A stretch of 43,973 bases of DNA from Rhodoferax sp. (GTDB lineage Bacteria; Pseudomonadota; Gammaproteobacteria; Burkholderiales; Burkholderiaceae_C). Shown here piece after piece: positions 16,262 through 24,027 of this stretch (position 1 is the stretch's first letter; each line of letters opens with the position of its first letter). Where the stretch lies: assembly GCA_020048895.1 (NCBI GenBank), contig JAIFLV010000137.1, forward strand, positions 1-43,973. The letters run 5' to 3'. Position numbers and translations under genes: made by a program. Under the pieces are notes generated by a model that saw only the letters and a list, made by a program, of their open reading frames with translations, ran no database searches and had not been told where the DNA came from.

Positions 16262-17041
16262 ATGCTAGCCAAAAGAATCATCCCCTGCCTGGACGTGACC
16301 GGTGGTCGTGTTGTCAAAGGCGTCAATTTTGTCGAGTTGCGCGATGCCGGCGATCCGGTGGAAATTGCGGCGCGCTACAACGAGCAGGGGGCCGACGAAC
16401 TCACGTTTCTGGACATCACCGCCACCAGCGATGGGCGGGATCTGATCCTGCACATCATCGAGGCGGTGGCGTCGCAGGTGTTTATTCCGCTGACGGTGGG
16501 TGGTGGCGTGCGCACGGTGGAAGATGTGCGTCGCCTGCTCAATGCCGGGGCTGACAAGACCAGTTTCAATTCGGCGGCCATCGCCAATCCGCAGGTGATC
16601 GAAGACGCATCGCGCAAGTACGGTGCGCAGTGCATCGTGGTGGCCATTGATGCGAAGCGCCGCCAGGGCGACGATTTGGCGCAACGTGGTGCCGGCTGGG
16701 ATGTTTACAGCCATGGCGGACGCAAGAACACGGGGCTGGATACCGTCGCCTGGGCGACCGAGATGGCGCGCCGGGGAGCGGGAGAGATTTTGCTGACCAG
16801 CATGGACCGTGATGGCACCAAGTCCGGGTTTGATCTGGAACTGACCCGCGCAGTGAGTGATGCGGTCGGTGTCCCGGTGATTGCGTCGGGCGGCGTAGGT
16901 ACGCTGGAGCATCTGGCCGATGGCATTCAGATTGGCGGAGCGGATGCGGTGCTGGCGGCCAGCATCTTCCATTACGGTGAATTCACGGTGGCGCAAGCGA
17001 AAGAATGTATGGCCGCCCGTGGTATTCCAGTCAGGACGTAG
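16262..17041 (+). CDS. hisF: HisF, imidazole glycerol phosphate synthase cyclase subunit
   Basis: TIM-barrel cyclase that joins ammonia from HisH to PRFAR, giving imidazole-glycerol phosphate and AICAR. The product is 259 residues from ATG 16262, with [20 protein letters not shown] (first catalytic Asp), [34 protein letters not shown] (second Asp) and [13 protein letters not shown]. The open frame to 16058 is upstream intergenic sequence. It starts the second his transcription block (hisF-I-E-HIT), probably continuing into tat. Confidence 0.95.
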   Translation: MLAKRIIPCLDVTGGRVVKGVNFVELRDAGDPVEIAARYNEQGADELTFLDITATSDGRDLILHIIEAVASQVFIPLTVGGGVRTVEDVRRLLNAGADKTSFNSAAIANPQVIEDASRKYGAQCIVVAIDAKRRQGDDLAQRGAGWDVYSHGGRKNTGLDTVAWATEMARRGAGEILLTSMDRDGTKSGFDLELTRAVSDAVGVPVIASGGVGTLEHLADGIQIGGADAVLAASIFHYGEFTVAQAKECMAARGIPVRT

Positions 17042-17044
17042 CCA

Positions 17045-17437
17045 ATGAGCACATGGCTTGATGCAATTCGCTGGGACGATAAGGGTCTGGTGCCCGTGAT
17101 CGCGCAGGAACAGGGCACGGGTGACGTGCTGATGTTTGCCTGGATGAACCGGGAAGCGTTGCAGAGGACTGCCGAACTGGGTCGCGCGGTGTATTTCAGC
17201 CGGTCACGTGGCAAACTGTGGTTCAAGGGCGAAGAATCAGGGCATGTGCAAACCGTGCACGCAATCCGCATGGACTGTGACAACGATGTCATTTTGCTCA
17301 GCGTTACGCAGACCGGGCACACGCCGGGGATTGCCTGCCACACCGGGCGTCACAGCTGTTTCTTCAGCGTGTACGAGAATGGGGCCTGGAAAGTCACCGA
17401 ACCGGTGCTGAAAGACCCTTCCACTATTTACCAATAA
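17045..17437 (+). CDS. hisI: HisI, phosphoribosyl-AMP cyclohydrolase
   Basis: Opens the purine ring of phosphoribosyl-AMP. The 130-residue monofunctional form has [55 protein letters not shown], the metal-binding region [10 protein letters not shown], and the Cys-containing [10 protein letters not shown]. Its stop overlaps the hisE start by one base. Confidence 0.95.
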   Translation: MSTWLDAIRWDDKGLVPVIAQEQGTGDVLMFAWMNREALQRTAELGRAVYFSRSRGKLWFKGEESGHVQTVHAIRMDCDNDVILLSVTQTGHTPGIACHTGRHSCFFSVYENGAWKVTEPVLKDPSTIYQ

Positions 17438-17829
17438 TGCAGTCTTCCTCTGTTGATTCTGTCGATGCCCTGGCGCGCCTGGCCGCCGTCATCGAGTCCC
17501 GCAAAGCCAGCAATGGTGGCGACCCGGCCACGAGTTATGTCGCGCGTCTGTTGCACAAGGGGCCGGATGCATTCCTGAAGAAAATTGGCGAAGAAGCCAC
17601 CGAGGTGGTGATGGCGGCCAAAGACGCCGACCATGGCGGCGACAAGGCCAAACTGGTCGGAGAAGTAGCCGACTTGTGGTTCCATAGCATGATTGCGCTG
17701 GCGCATTACGGTCTGGCACCCAAAGACGTGATTGGCGAACTGGTGCGCCGCGAGGGAACGAGCGGTATTGAAGAAAAAGCGCTGCGCAAAGTGCAGGCGC
17801 GCGACGGTGACGCCGCAAACCAACCCTGA
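17437..17829 (+). CDS. hisE: HisE, phosphoribosyl-ATP pyrophosphohydrolase
   Basis: Removes pyrophosphate from phosphoribosyl-ATP in step 2. The 130-residue MazG-like helical protein has [30 protein letters not shown] and a [15 protein letters not shown] helix; the acidic EEATEVV motif is the metal site. Separate hisI and hisE genes are usual in Burkholderiales. It is joined by TAATG to hisI. Confidence 0.94.
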   Translation: MQSSSVDSVDALARLAAVIESRKASNGGDPATSYVARLLHKGPDAFLKKIGEEATEVVMAAKDADHGGDKAKLVGEVADLWFHSMIALAHYGLAPKDVIGELVRREGTSGIEEKALRKVQARDGDAANQP

Positions 17830-17842
17830 TGGAGAAGAGTCG

Positions 17843-18214
17843 ATGAGCCTGGTGCTGGACCATGATTCGAATTGCCTTTTTTGCAAGATTGCGGCAGGCA
17901 AGATCCCTTCGCGCGTGGTGTACGAGGACGCCGAGTTTTTTGCCTTTCACGATATCCATCCGTGGGCGCCAGTGCACTTCCTGATTATTCCTAAATTGCA
18001 CATTCCCAGCATGGCGCAGGTCACGGCGGAGCACGCTGCCCTGATGGGGCGCATGATGGCACTGGTGCCGCAACTCGCCGCGAAAGAGGGTTGCAACCCT
18101 TATCCGCAAGGGGGCTTTAGGCTGGTCACCAACACCGGAGCAGAGGGCGGGCAGGAGGTTCAACACCTCCATTTTCACGTGATGGGCGGACCCAGACCCT
18201 GGTTGCGCGGCTGA
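17843..18214 (+). CDS. HIT-family nucleotide hydrolase (HinT-like)
   Basis: Histidine-triad purine nucleoside phosphoramidase-type protein. From ATG 17843, which has a strong GGAGAAGAG ribosome site, it is 123 residues. It has NCLFCKIAAGKIPSRVVYED, FHDIHPWAPVHFLIIPK, and the catalytic triad QHLHFHVMGG near the end. The upstream extension to 17732 lies in hisE and is rejected. HIT genes between hisE and tatA are common in Burkholderiales. Confidence 0.93.
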   Translation: MSLVLDHDSNCLFCKIAAGKIPSRVVYEDAEFFAFHDIHPWAPVHFLIIPKLHIPSMAQVTAEHAALMGRMMALVPQLAAKEGCNPYPQGGFRLVTNTGAEGGQEVQHLHFHVMGGPRPWLRG

Positions 18215-18250
18215 GTGACTAGAATCCGAGACATTCGTTAGGAGTAAGCA

Positions 18251-18493
18251 ATGGGTTCATTTTCCATTTGGCACTGGTTGATCGTGCTGTTGATTGTGGT
18301 GATGGTGTTTGGCACCAAAAAGCTCAAGAACATCGGCTCGGACCTGGGCGGTGCCGTCAAGGGTTTCAAGGATGGCATGAAGGAAGGGTCCGCCTCAGTG
18401 GACGAAAAACCCGCTGCACCACCAGCGCAGGTCGCTAACGCCTCAGCTTCCGAAAAGACCACGATCGACGTCGAAGCCAAACAGAAGTCCTGA
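18251..18493 (+). CDS. tatA: TatA, Sec-independent translocase pore subunit
   Basis: Small membrane protein that assembles the Tat channel for folded proteins. The product is 80 residues: an N-terminal membrane helix ([17 protein letters not shown]), the hinge [10 protein letters not shown], and an amphipathic helix [16 protein letters not shown], then a disordered tail. The ribosome site is TTAGGAGTAAGCA. It is separated from tatB by a GC-rich repeat, which is unusual for a tat operon. Confidence 0.94.
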   Translation: MGSFSIWHWLIVLLIVVMVFGTKKLKNIGSDLGGAVKGFKDGMKEGSASVDEKPAAPPAQVANASASEKTTIDVEAKQKS

Positions 18494-18499
18494 TATGAA

Positions 18500-18596
18500 T
18501 GTGGCCCCCACGCTCCGCCGCTTTGCGGGTCGCTGCCCCCCGAGGGGGCCGCGTTTTGGCAAAACCCCAAGTCCAGCCTTGGGGCGGCCCGGCGGC
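18500..18596 (+). repeat. GC-rich palindromic repeat between tatA and tatB
   Basis: The 97-base element starts GTGGCCCCCACGCTCCGCCG and contains several self-pairing blocks: CGCTTTGCGG, CCCCCCGAGGGGG, and GGGGCGGCCCGGCGG at the end with CCAAGTCCAGCCTTGG inside. It matches from memory a repeat type frequent in Comamonadaceae intergenic regions. In RNA it would form stacked hairpins between tatA and tatB and could alter the TatA:TatB ratio. Confidence 0.7.
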
Positions 18597-18607
18597 AAAA
18601 CCTTTCA

Positions 18608-19060
18608 ATGATCGATCTTGGCATTTCAAAGATCGCGCTGATTGGCGCTGTGGCGTTGATCGTGATCGGGCCGGAAAAGCTGCCGCGCGTGGCGCGCACT
18701 GTGGGCACTCTGCTGGGCAAGGCACAACGCTATGTGTCGGACGTCAAGGCCGAGGTCAATCGGTCCATGGAACTAGACGAGCTAAAGAAAATGCGTGATT
18801 CGGTGGAAAGTGCCGCCCGCAATGTGGAGAGTTCCATCCAGGCTGAGACCCAGAGTTTTGAGAAGTCGTGGGCGGAAACTACGGCCGAGCTGACTGAGCC
18901 GGTCGCGCCTGAAATGCCCCAATACAAGCATCCCGGTAAGCACTGGCGCCTCAAGCAGGGTGCTACGCCCCAGTGGTACAAAGCCCGCAATGGCGTGCGT
19001 ACCAAGGCTTTGTCGGGTGCGGCCAGGGTCGCTCGGTACCGTCCGCAACGCTTGAGCTAG
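18608..19060 (+). CDS. tatB: TatB, Tat receptor subunit
   Basis: Works with TatC to bind twin-arginine signal peptides. The 150-residue protein has an N-terminal helix ([21 protein letters not shown]), the conserved [13 protein letters not shown] hinge, and a long charged amphipathic/coiled region ([40 protein letters not shown]). The C-terminal tail is basic ([13 protein letters not shown]). It follows a GC-rich repeat. Confidence 0.94.
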   Translation: MIDLGISKIALIGAVALIVIGPEKLPRVARTVGTLLGKAQRYVSDVKAEVNRSMELDELKKMRDSVESAARNVESSIQAETQSFEKSWAETTAELTEPVAPEMPQYKHPGKHWRLKQGATPQWYKARNGVRTKALSGAARVARYRPQRLS

Positions 19061-19076
19061 TTCGCCACTTATTTGC

Positions 19077-19868
19077 ATGGCTACTGATAACCCACCACCC
19101 GACGAACTCGCCGGCACCGAGCAGCCCTTTGTGCAGCACCTGGTGGAGCTGCGTGATCGTCTGGTCAAGGCGGCCATTGCGGTGGGCGTTGCCTGTGCGG
19201 TGCTGGCGCTGTTTCCCGGGCCGGCCGCTCTCTATGACATTTTGGCGGCGCCGCTGGTGGCGTCACTGCCCAAGGGGGCCACGCTGATTGCCACGTCGGT
19301 GATTTCCCCCTTCCTGGTACCACTCAAAATCCTGCTGATGCTGTCGTTCCTGCTGGCCTTGCCCGTGGTGTTGTGGCAGATCTGGGCGTTCGTTGCGCCG
19401 GGTCTGTATTCGCACGAGAAGAAGCTGGTGATGCCGCTGGTGGTGTCGAGCACGCTCCTGTTTTTTGTAGGGGTGGCGTTTTGCTACTTCTTTGTGTTCG
19501 GTCAGGTTTTCAAATTCATTCAGGGTTTTGCGCCCAAGAGCATCACTGCAGCGCCCGATATTGAGGCCTACCTGGACTTTGTGTTGTCGATGTTTCTGGC
19601 CTTCGGCATGGCGTTTGAAGTACCTATCGTCGTCATCGTGTTGGCGCGCATGGGCATCGTCAGCATTCAGAAACTCAAGGACTTTCGCAGCTACTTCATC
19701 GTGCTGGCGTTTGTGGTGGCGGCCATCGTGACACCGCCGGACGTGGTCTCACAACTGGCGCTGGCCATCCCGATGTGCCTGCTGTACGAAGTGGGCATCT
19801 GGGCGGCGCAGATCTTCATCAAACACACGCAAGCGCCGCCGGAGACTGCGCCATCCTCTGAGACTTGA
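19077..19868 (+). CDS. tatC: TatC, Tat receptor/core translocase subunit
   Basis: Six-helix membrane protein that recognises Tat signals. The 263-residue product has PFVQHLVELRDRLVKAAIAVG at the start, FLVPLKILLMLSFLLALPVVLWQIWAF in two parts, the loop FVAPGLYSHEKKLV, and FGMAFEVPIVVIVLARMGIVS. Its usual gene order and length support the call. Confidence 0.95.
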   Translation: MATDNPPPDELAGTEQPFVQHLVELRDRLVKAAIAVGVACAVLALFPGPAALYDILAAPLVASLPKGATLIATSVISPFLVPLKILLMLSFLLALPVVLWQIWAFVAPGLYSHEKKLVMPLVVSSTLLFFVGVAFCYFFVFGQVFKFIQGFAPKSITAAPDIEAYLDFVLSMFLAFGMAFEVPIVVIVLARMGIVSIQKLKDFRSYFIVLAFVVAAIVTPPDVVSQLALAIPMCLLYEVGIWAAQIFIKHTQAPPETAPSSET

Positions 19869-19870
19869 GC

Positions 19871-19927
19871 ATCAAAACGGGCTTTCACGCCCGTGCAGCA
19901 TGCGTAAGCAGCTATGAAAAGGGTAGC
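19871..19927 (+). repeat. dispersed repeat copy R2 (tatC-protease gap)
   Basis: It reads CAAAACGGGCTTTCACGCCC, then GTGCAGCATGCGTAAGCAGC, ending TATGAAAAGGGTAGCG. ACGGGC/GCCCGT and GCTA/TAGC form small stems. It fills the gap between two convergent genes and might act as a shared transcript end, though it has no T-run. Confidence 0.75.
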
Positions 19928-19943
19928 GTCTGAGCGTTTGCGT

Positions 19944-21086
19944 TCATTGCTGCGACGGGCGCGGTTTCGGCCGGGTGCCGGGAACCACGCTGACTTCGAT
20001 GACCTTGCTCTTGCGCTCCACTGAGAAGCTGGTGGCGCTGCCAGGCTTGAGCGCGGCCACCTGCGCGAGCAACTGCGTCACGTTGGCCACCGGGGTGTCG
20101 CCAATCTTCACAATCACGTCACCGGGCTGAATGCCGGCCTTGGCGGCTGGGCCGTTCTGCAGGACACCCGTGATGACCACGCCCTGGCTGGCCTTGATGC
20201 CAAAAGTTTCGGCGAGTTCGGGCGACAGGTCGTTCGGCTCCACACCAATCCAGCCCCGGGTGACCTTGCCGTCCTTGACGATACTGTCGAGCACCTGGCG
20301 GGCCGTGGAAACCGGTATGGCAAAGCCGATGCCCATGCTTCCACCCGAGCGCGAATAAATGGCCGTGTTGATGCCCAGCAGGTTACCGCCGGTGTCCACC
20401 AGCGCACCACCCGAATTGCCAGGATTGATGGCAGCATCGGTCTGAATGAAATTCTCGAAGGTGTTGATGCCCAGCTGGTTGCGCCCCAGCGCACTGACGA
20501 TGCCGCCGGTGACGGTCTGACCCACTCCAAACGGATTGCCGATGGCAAGCACCTGATCGCCAACCTGCAAGGAGTCCGAGTTGCCCAGCACGATGATGGG
20601 CAGGCGTTCCAGGTCAATCTTGAGCACCGCCAGGTCGCTGTCCGGATCGGTCCCGATCACCTTGGCCAGCGCGCGGCGGCTGTCATTGAGAATGACCTCG
20701 ATTTCATCCGCTTCTTCCACCACATGGTTATTCGTCAGGATATAGCCGCTGGGGCTAACGATCACGCCACTGCCCAGGCCACCCTGTGGTTCACTGCCCT
20801 GGTCGCCAAAGAAGAAGCGGAACCAGGGGTCGCTGCTGTTGGCGCCACGCCGTGTGTTCTTGCTGGTATTGATGCTCACAACGGCCGCAGATGCCTTTTG
20901 CGCCGCTTGCCGAAAGCTCCCTATAGGCACCTCGCCAGGTGCGGGAGCAGGCGCCTCGATCAGTGCAACGGATCCGGCCAGGGAGGGGCTGCGGCCGAGC
21001 CACTGCGGCTTTAAAGTGGCCACCACAAAATAGGCGGCCAGCACAATAGTGGCGGTTTGCGAGAACAGGAGCCAAAGACGTTTCAT
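19944..21086 (-). CDS. DegS-like periplasmic serine protease (HtrA family)
   Basis: Trypsin-fold periplasmic protease with one PDZ domain. From ATG 21086 it is 380 residues: a basic start and membrane anchor (LWLLFSQTATIVLAAYFVV), then the protease with catalytic His in YILTNNHVVEEA, Asp in TDPDSDLAVLKIDLE and Ser in TDAAINPGNSGGALVD. The PDZ part spans RGWIGVEPNDLSPELAETFG to PGDVIVKIGDTPVANV. A single PDZ with an N-terminal anchor resembles DegS more than DegP. The in-frame extension to 21161 lacks family features. Confidence 0.9.
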   Translation of the reverse strand: MKRLWLLFSQTATIVLAAYFVVATLKPQWLGRSPSLAGSVALIEAPAPAPGEVPIGSFRQAAQKASAAVVSINTSKNTRRGANSSDPWFRFFFGDQGSEPQGGLGSGVIVSPSGYILTNNHVVEEADEIEVILNDSRRALAKVIGTDPDSDLAVLKIDLERLPIIVLGNSDSLQVGDQVLAIGNPFGVGQTVTGGIVSALGRNQLGINTFENFIQTDAAINPGNSGGALVDTGGNLLGINTAIYSRSGGSMGIGFAIPVSTARQVLDSIVKDGKVTRGWIGVEPNDLSPELAETFGIKASQGVVITGVLQNGPAAKAGIQPGDVIVKIGDTPVANVTQLLAQVAALKPGSATSFSVERKSKVIEVSVVPGTRPKPRPSQQ

Positions 21087-21178
21087 GCCATTTCCAGTTG
21101 GGGAGCAAGTCCAGCGCAGACGTCCCAGGCACAAATTGTAGGGCTCGACCACGCTTGACACAGTAAAGTGGGGGCGAA

Positions 21179-21526
21179 ATGCGCATTCAACATCAAATCA
21201 TCCACATCGAACCCAGTGCGCCGACAAAGCCGGCTTTTGGCGCCCCCTGCAATGGCTGTGGTGTCTGCTGCCTGGCGGAACCTTGCCCATTGGGAATCGT
21301 TCTGTCGGGCAAGCGACGCGGGGCGTGTGATGCACTGGTGTGGGTGAATGCGACATCACAGTACCGCTGTGGCGCACTTGTGGCTCCGCAAGGGGTGCTC
21401 CGGAAAGCACTTCCCGCCGTACTGCGGAGCCTCGCTCACCTTTTGGCACCGCTCCTGACGCGGCTGGGGCGCCGCTGGATTGCGGCGGGAATCGGCTGTG
21501 ACTGTAAGCTTGCACCCCATGATTGA
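21179..21526 (+). CDS. Cys-rich protein, possible YkgJ-like Fe-S/zinc cluster protein
   Basis: A 115-residue soluble protein. The first half has a Cys cluster FGAPCNGCGVCCLAEPCPLG, then CDALV and RCGALV, and the end has a further CDC. This spacing resembles the YkgJ-type (CxxCxxCC) cluster proteins, but the match is to the motif only. The second half is helical (RKALPAVLRSLAHLLAPLLTR). Its stop lies eight bases inside the Nif3-family gene, so the two are probably co-translated. It is divergent from the protease gene. Confidence 0.7.
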   Translation: MRIQHQIIHIEPSAPTKPAFGAPCNGCGVCCLAEPCPLGIVLSGKRRGACDALVWVNATSQYRCGALVAPQGVLRKALPAVLRSLAHLLAPLLTRLGRRWIAAGIGCDCKLAPHD

Positions 21527-22289
21527 CGCTTTCGAACTCCAAACCGCACTGGATGGCCTGTTGCAGCCCCAAATGTTCAAGGACTATTGCCCCAACGGCC
21601 TGCAGGTGGAGGGGCGGCGCGAAGTTCGCACTTTGGTGTCGGGGGTGACAGCCAGTCTGGCGCTGATCGAAGCAGCCGTGGCCGAGAGCGCCGACGCGAT
21701 TCTGGTGCACCACGGGCTTTTCTGGAGGGGCTATGACGGCCGCGTCACCGGCTGGATGCGCAAGCGCCTGGGGCTTTTGATAGAACACAACATCAATCTC
21801 TATGCCTACCACTTGCCCATGGATGCGCATCCGGAACTGGGCAACAACGCGCAGCTCGGGCGGCAGGTGGGGCTGGCGGTGCGCGAAGGCGCGTCCGCAA
21901 GGTTTGGCGAACAAGGGTTGGGCTGGATGGGTCAACCGGGCCCAGGGCAGACTTTTTCCACCGCTGCGCAGTTAGCTGTCCATGTGGAGCATGTGCTAAA
22001 ACGGCCTGTAACGCTTGTAGGACCTGCGCAAGAAGCTATTAAAAATATAGCATGGTGCACGGGTGGCGCGCAGGGCTATTTCGAGGCGGCCATCGCCGCC
22101 GGGGCCGATGCCTTCCTCACCGGAGAGATTTCCGAGCCGCAGGCGCACCTTGCGCGGGAGTGCGGCGTTGCCTTTCTGGCGTGCGGGCACCACGCCACCG
22201 AGCGCTTTGGCGCGCCGGCCGTTGGAGCGTACGTGTCCCGACAATTTGGCCTGAGCCATCGGTTCATTGACATTGACAACCCGGCCTGA
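21519..22289 (+). CDS. Nif3-like dinuclear metal centre protein (YbgI family)
   Basis: Conserved protein of debated function; structures show a hexamer with a dinuclear metal site. The product is 256 residues from ATG 21519. It has FKDYCPNGLQVEG, ILVHHGLFWRG (metal ligands), YAYHLPMDAHPELGNN, AWCTGGAQGYFEAA and ACGHHATERFGAPAVG, ending FIDIDNPA. Codons for residues 160-179 (21996-22055) are AT-rich and coincide with a copy of the dispersed repeat R1/R2/R4. The family's overall length is kept, so the repeat replaced or became coding sequence in frame. Confidence 0.9.
   Translation: MIDAFELQTALDGLLQPQMFKDYCPNGLQVEGRREVRTLVSGVTASLALIEAAVAESADAILVHHGLFWRGYDGRVTGWMRKRLGLLIEHNINLYAYHLPMDAHPELGNNAQLGRQVGLAVREGASARFGEQGLGWMGQPGPGQTFSTAAQLAVHVEHVLKRPVTLVGPAQEAIKNIAWCTGGAQGYFEAAIAAGADAFLTGEISEPQAHLARECGVAFLACGHHATERFGAPAVGAYVSRQFGLSHRFIDIDNPA
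21995..22052 (+). repeat. dispersed repeat copy R3, inside the Nif3-family gene
   Basis: The copy reads GCTAAAACGGCCTGTAACGC, TTGTAGGACCTGCGCAAG, then AAGCTATTAAAAATATAGCA. It corresponds to R1, R2 and R4 along its full length but is read through as about 19 codons (residues 160-178) with no stop. The tail is GCTAT...ATAGC, as in R1. Confidence 0.7.
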
Positions 22290-22310
22290 GCACTGCCCTG
22301 GCCCGACACC

Positions 22311-23393
22311 ATGACGCTACCTTCACTACCTTTGGTTATCACCATGGGTGATGCCGCGGGGATCGGACCCGAAATCATCGCCAAGGCGTATCGTGACACC
22401 CCGGAAAACATGCACGGGATTTTCGTCGCGGGTGACGTCGGCACCATGCGCCGCGCAGCGCAGGTTTTGGCCTGTCCCGGTCAACCGGCGGTGCCCGTCG
22501 CGGTACTTGCCGCGCCGCAGGAGATCTGGCAGGTGCCGCCGCGCTGCATTCCGGTCTTACAGGTGGAGCACGCACTCACTGCGGTGCCGTGGGGCCAGGT
22601 CAGCGCGCAGGCTGGCGCTTTTGCCGGTCACTGTGTGCTGTGGGCAGCCCACGCCGCTTTGCGCGGCGAGGTGCGCGCCCTGGTCACCGCGCCGCTGCAC
22701 AAGGAAGCGCTGGCAGCGGCAGGAGCACCGTTTGACAGGTTTCCAGGACATACCGAGATGCTGCAGGACTGTGCGGCCCAATTCTTGGGCAAGCCGGTGC
22801 GCGACTTACCCGTGCGCATGATGCTGGCCAATGAGGAACTGCGCACGGTGCTGGTCAGCATTCACGTCTCCATGCGCGATGCGCTGGACGCAGTGACCTA
22901 TGACAACGTGTTGCAAACCGTGCACATTACCCACGCTGCGCTCGCCATGGTGCTCGGACGTTCGCCGCGAATCGCGGTAGCCGGTCTCAATCCGCATGCG
23001 GGGGAGGGGGGAATGTTTGGAAGGGAAGAGGTTGAATCGATTGCACCAGCGATCGCCGCAGCCCGGACGGCCGGCATGGATGTCAGTGGACCCTGGCCGC
23101 CAGATACCGTCTTCATGCGCGCCCGAAGCACGGCAAGGCGTCCGGGCGAATTCGACGTTGTGGTAGCGATGTACCACGACCAGGGCCTCATTCCGGTGAA
23201 ATACCTGGGGGTGGAGACTGGCGTCAATGTCACCTTGGGCTTGCCACTGGTGCGCACCAGCCCCGACCACGGCACCGCCTTTGATATTGCTGGTACGGGA
23301 GGGGCTGACTGCGCGAGCTTGTGCGCCGCCATAAGAATGGCGCAAGGTCTGTCAGCTACAATCAATACTTCCCAAAGTAGTGATGTTCATTGA
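22311..23393 (+). CDS. pdxA: PdxA, 4-hydroxythreonine-4-phosphate dehydrogenase family
   Basis: NAD-dependent step in the DXP-dependent pyridoxal phosphate pathway. The 360-residue protein has the family motifs: PLVITMGDAAGIGPEIIAKA, LVTAPLHKEALAAAG, the metal/substrate PGHTEMLQD, AGLNPHAGEGGMFGREE, GPWPPDTVFMRA and MYHDQGLIPVKYLG, then SPDHGTAFDIAG. A PdxA-like paralogue with another role cannot be excluded. A TACAAT near 23357 in its 3' end might start petA transcription. Confidence 0.92.
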   Translation: MTLPSLPLVITMGDAAGIGPEIIAKAYRDTPENMHGIFVAGDVGTMRRAAQVLACPGQPAVPVAVLAAPQEIWQVPPRCIPVLQVEHALTAVPWGQVSAQAGAFAGHCVLWAAHAALRGEVRALVTAPLHKEALAAAGAPFDRFPGHTEMLQDCAAQFLGKPVRDLPVRMMLANEELRTVLVSIHVSMRDALDAVTYDNVLQTVHITHAALAMVLGRSPRIAVAGLNPHAGEGGMFGREEVESIAPAIAAARTAGMDVSGPWPPDTVFMRARSTARRPGEFDVVVAMYHDQGLIPVKYLGVETGVNVTLGLPLVRTSPDHGTAFDIAGTGGADCASLCAAIRMAQGLSATINTSQSSDVH

Positions 23394-23401
23394 GGATTCT
23401 C

Positions 23402-24016
23402 ATGAGTGAAACCCTTGTCGGCGGCCAGCCGATCGACTCCAGCAAGCGGACATGGCTGATTGCCTCCGGTTGCGCGGGCGCCGTAGGCGTTGGTGCAGCA
23501 GCTGTCCCCTTTGTCAGTTCCTTCCAGCCTTCAGAGAAAGCCAAAGCCGCTGGTGCTGCGGTCGAAGCCGACATTTCCAATCTGAAGCCGGGCGAAAAGA
23601 TGACTGTAGAGTGGCGCGGTAAACCTGTCTGGATCGTGCACCGTACCCCGGAACAACTTGCGGCATTGCCCAAACTGGACCCGCAGCTGGCAGACCCCAA
23701 TTCCGAGCGCAAGCCCGCAGAACAGGCACCTGCGTACGCCCGCAATGCAACCCGGTCGATCAAACCTGAATACCTGATTGCCGTGGGCATTTGCACCCAT
23801 TTGGGTTGCTCTCCCTCTGACAAATTCCAGACCGGGCCACAGCCTTCACTGCCCGACGACTGGCAAGGTGGTTTCTTCTGCCCCTGCCACGGCTCCACAT
23901 TTGATCTGGCCGGCCGCGTGTACAAGAACAAGCCAGCTCCCGACAACCTCGAGGTGCCGCCCCACGTCTACCTCTCCGACACCAAGCTGCTCATTGGTGA
24001 AGACCGGCAAGCTTAA
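23402..24016 (+). CDS. petA: Rieske iron-sulfur subunit of cytochrome bc1
   Basis: High-potential [2Fe-2S] subunit of complex III. The 204-residue protein has an N-terminal signal anchor starting SSKRTWLIASGCAGAVGVGA, a KR variant of the twin-arginine motif, so it should be a Tat substrate; tatABC is 4 kb upstream. Cluster-binding boxes are CTHLGC and CPCHGS with the linking disulfide Cys. ATG 23402 has a GAGGATT ribosome site. Confidence 0.95.
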   Translation: MSETLVGGQPIDSSKRTWLIASGCAGAVGVGAAAVPFVSSFQPSEKAKAAGAAVEADISNLKPGEKMTVEWRGKPVWIVHRTPEQLAALPKLDPQLADPNSERKPAEQAPAYARNATRSIKPEYLIAVGICTHLGCSPSDKFQTGPQPSLPDDWQGGFFCPCHGSTFDLAGRVYKNKPAPDNLEVPPHVYLSDTKLLIGEDRQA

Positions 24017-24027
24017 GGAATATCGAC

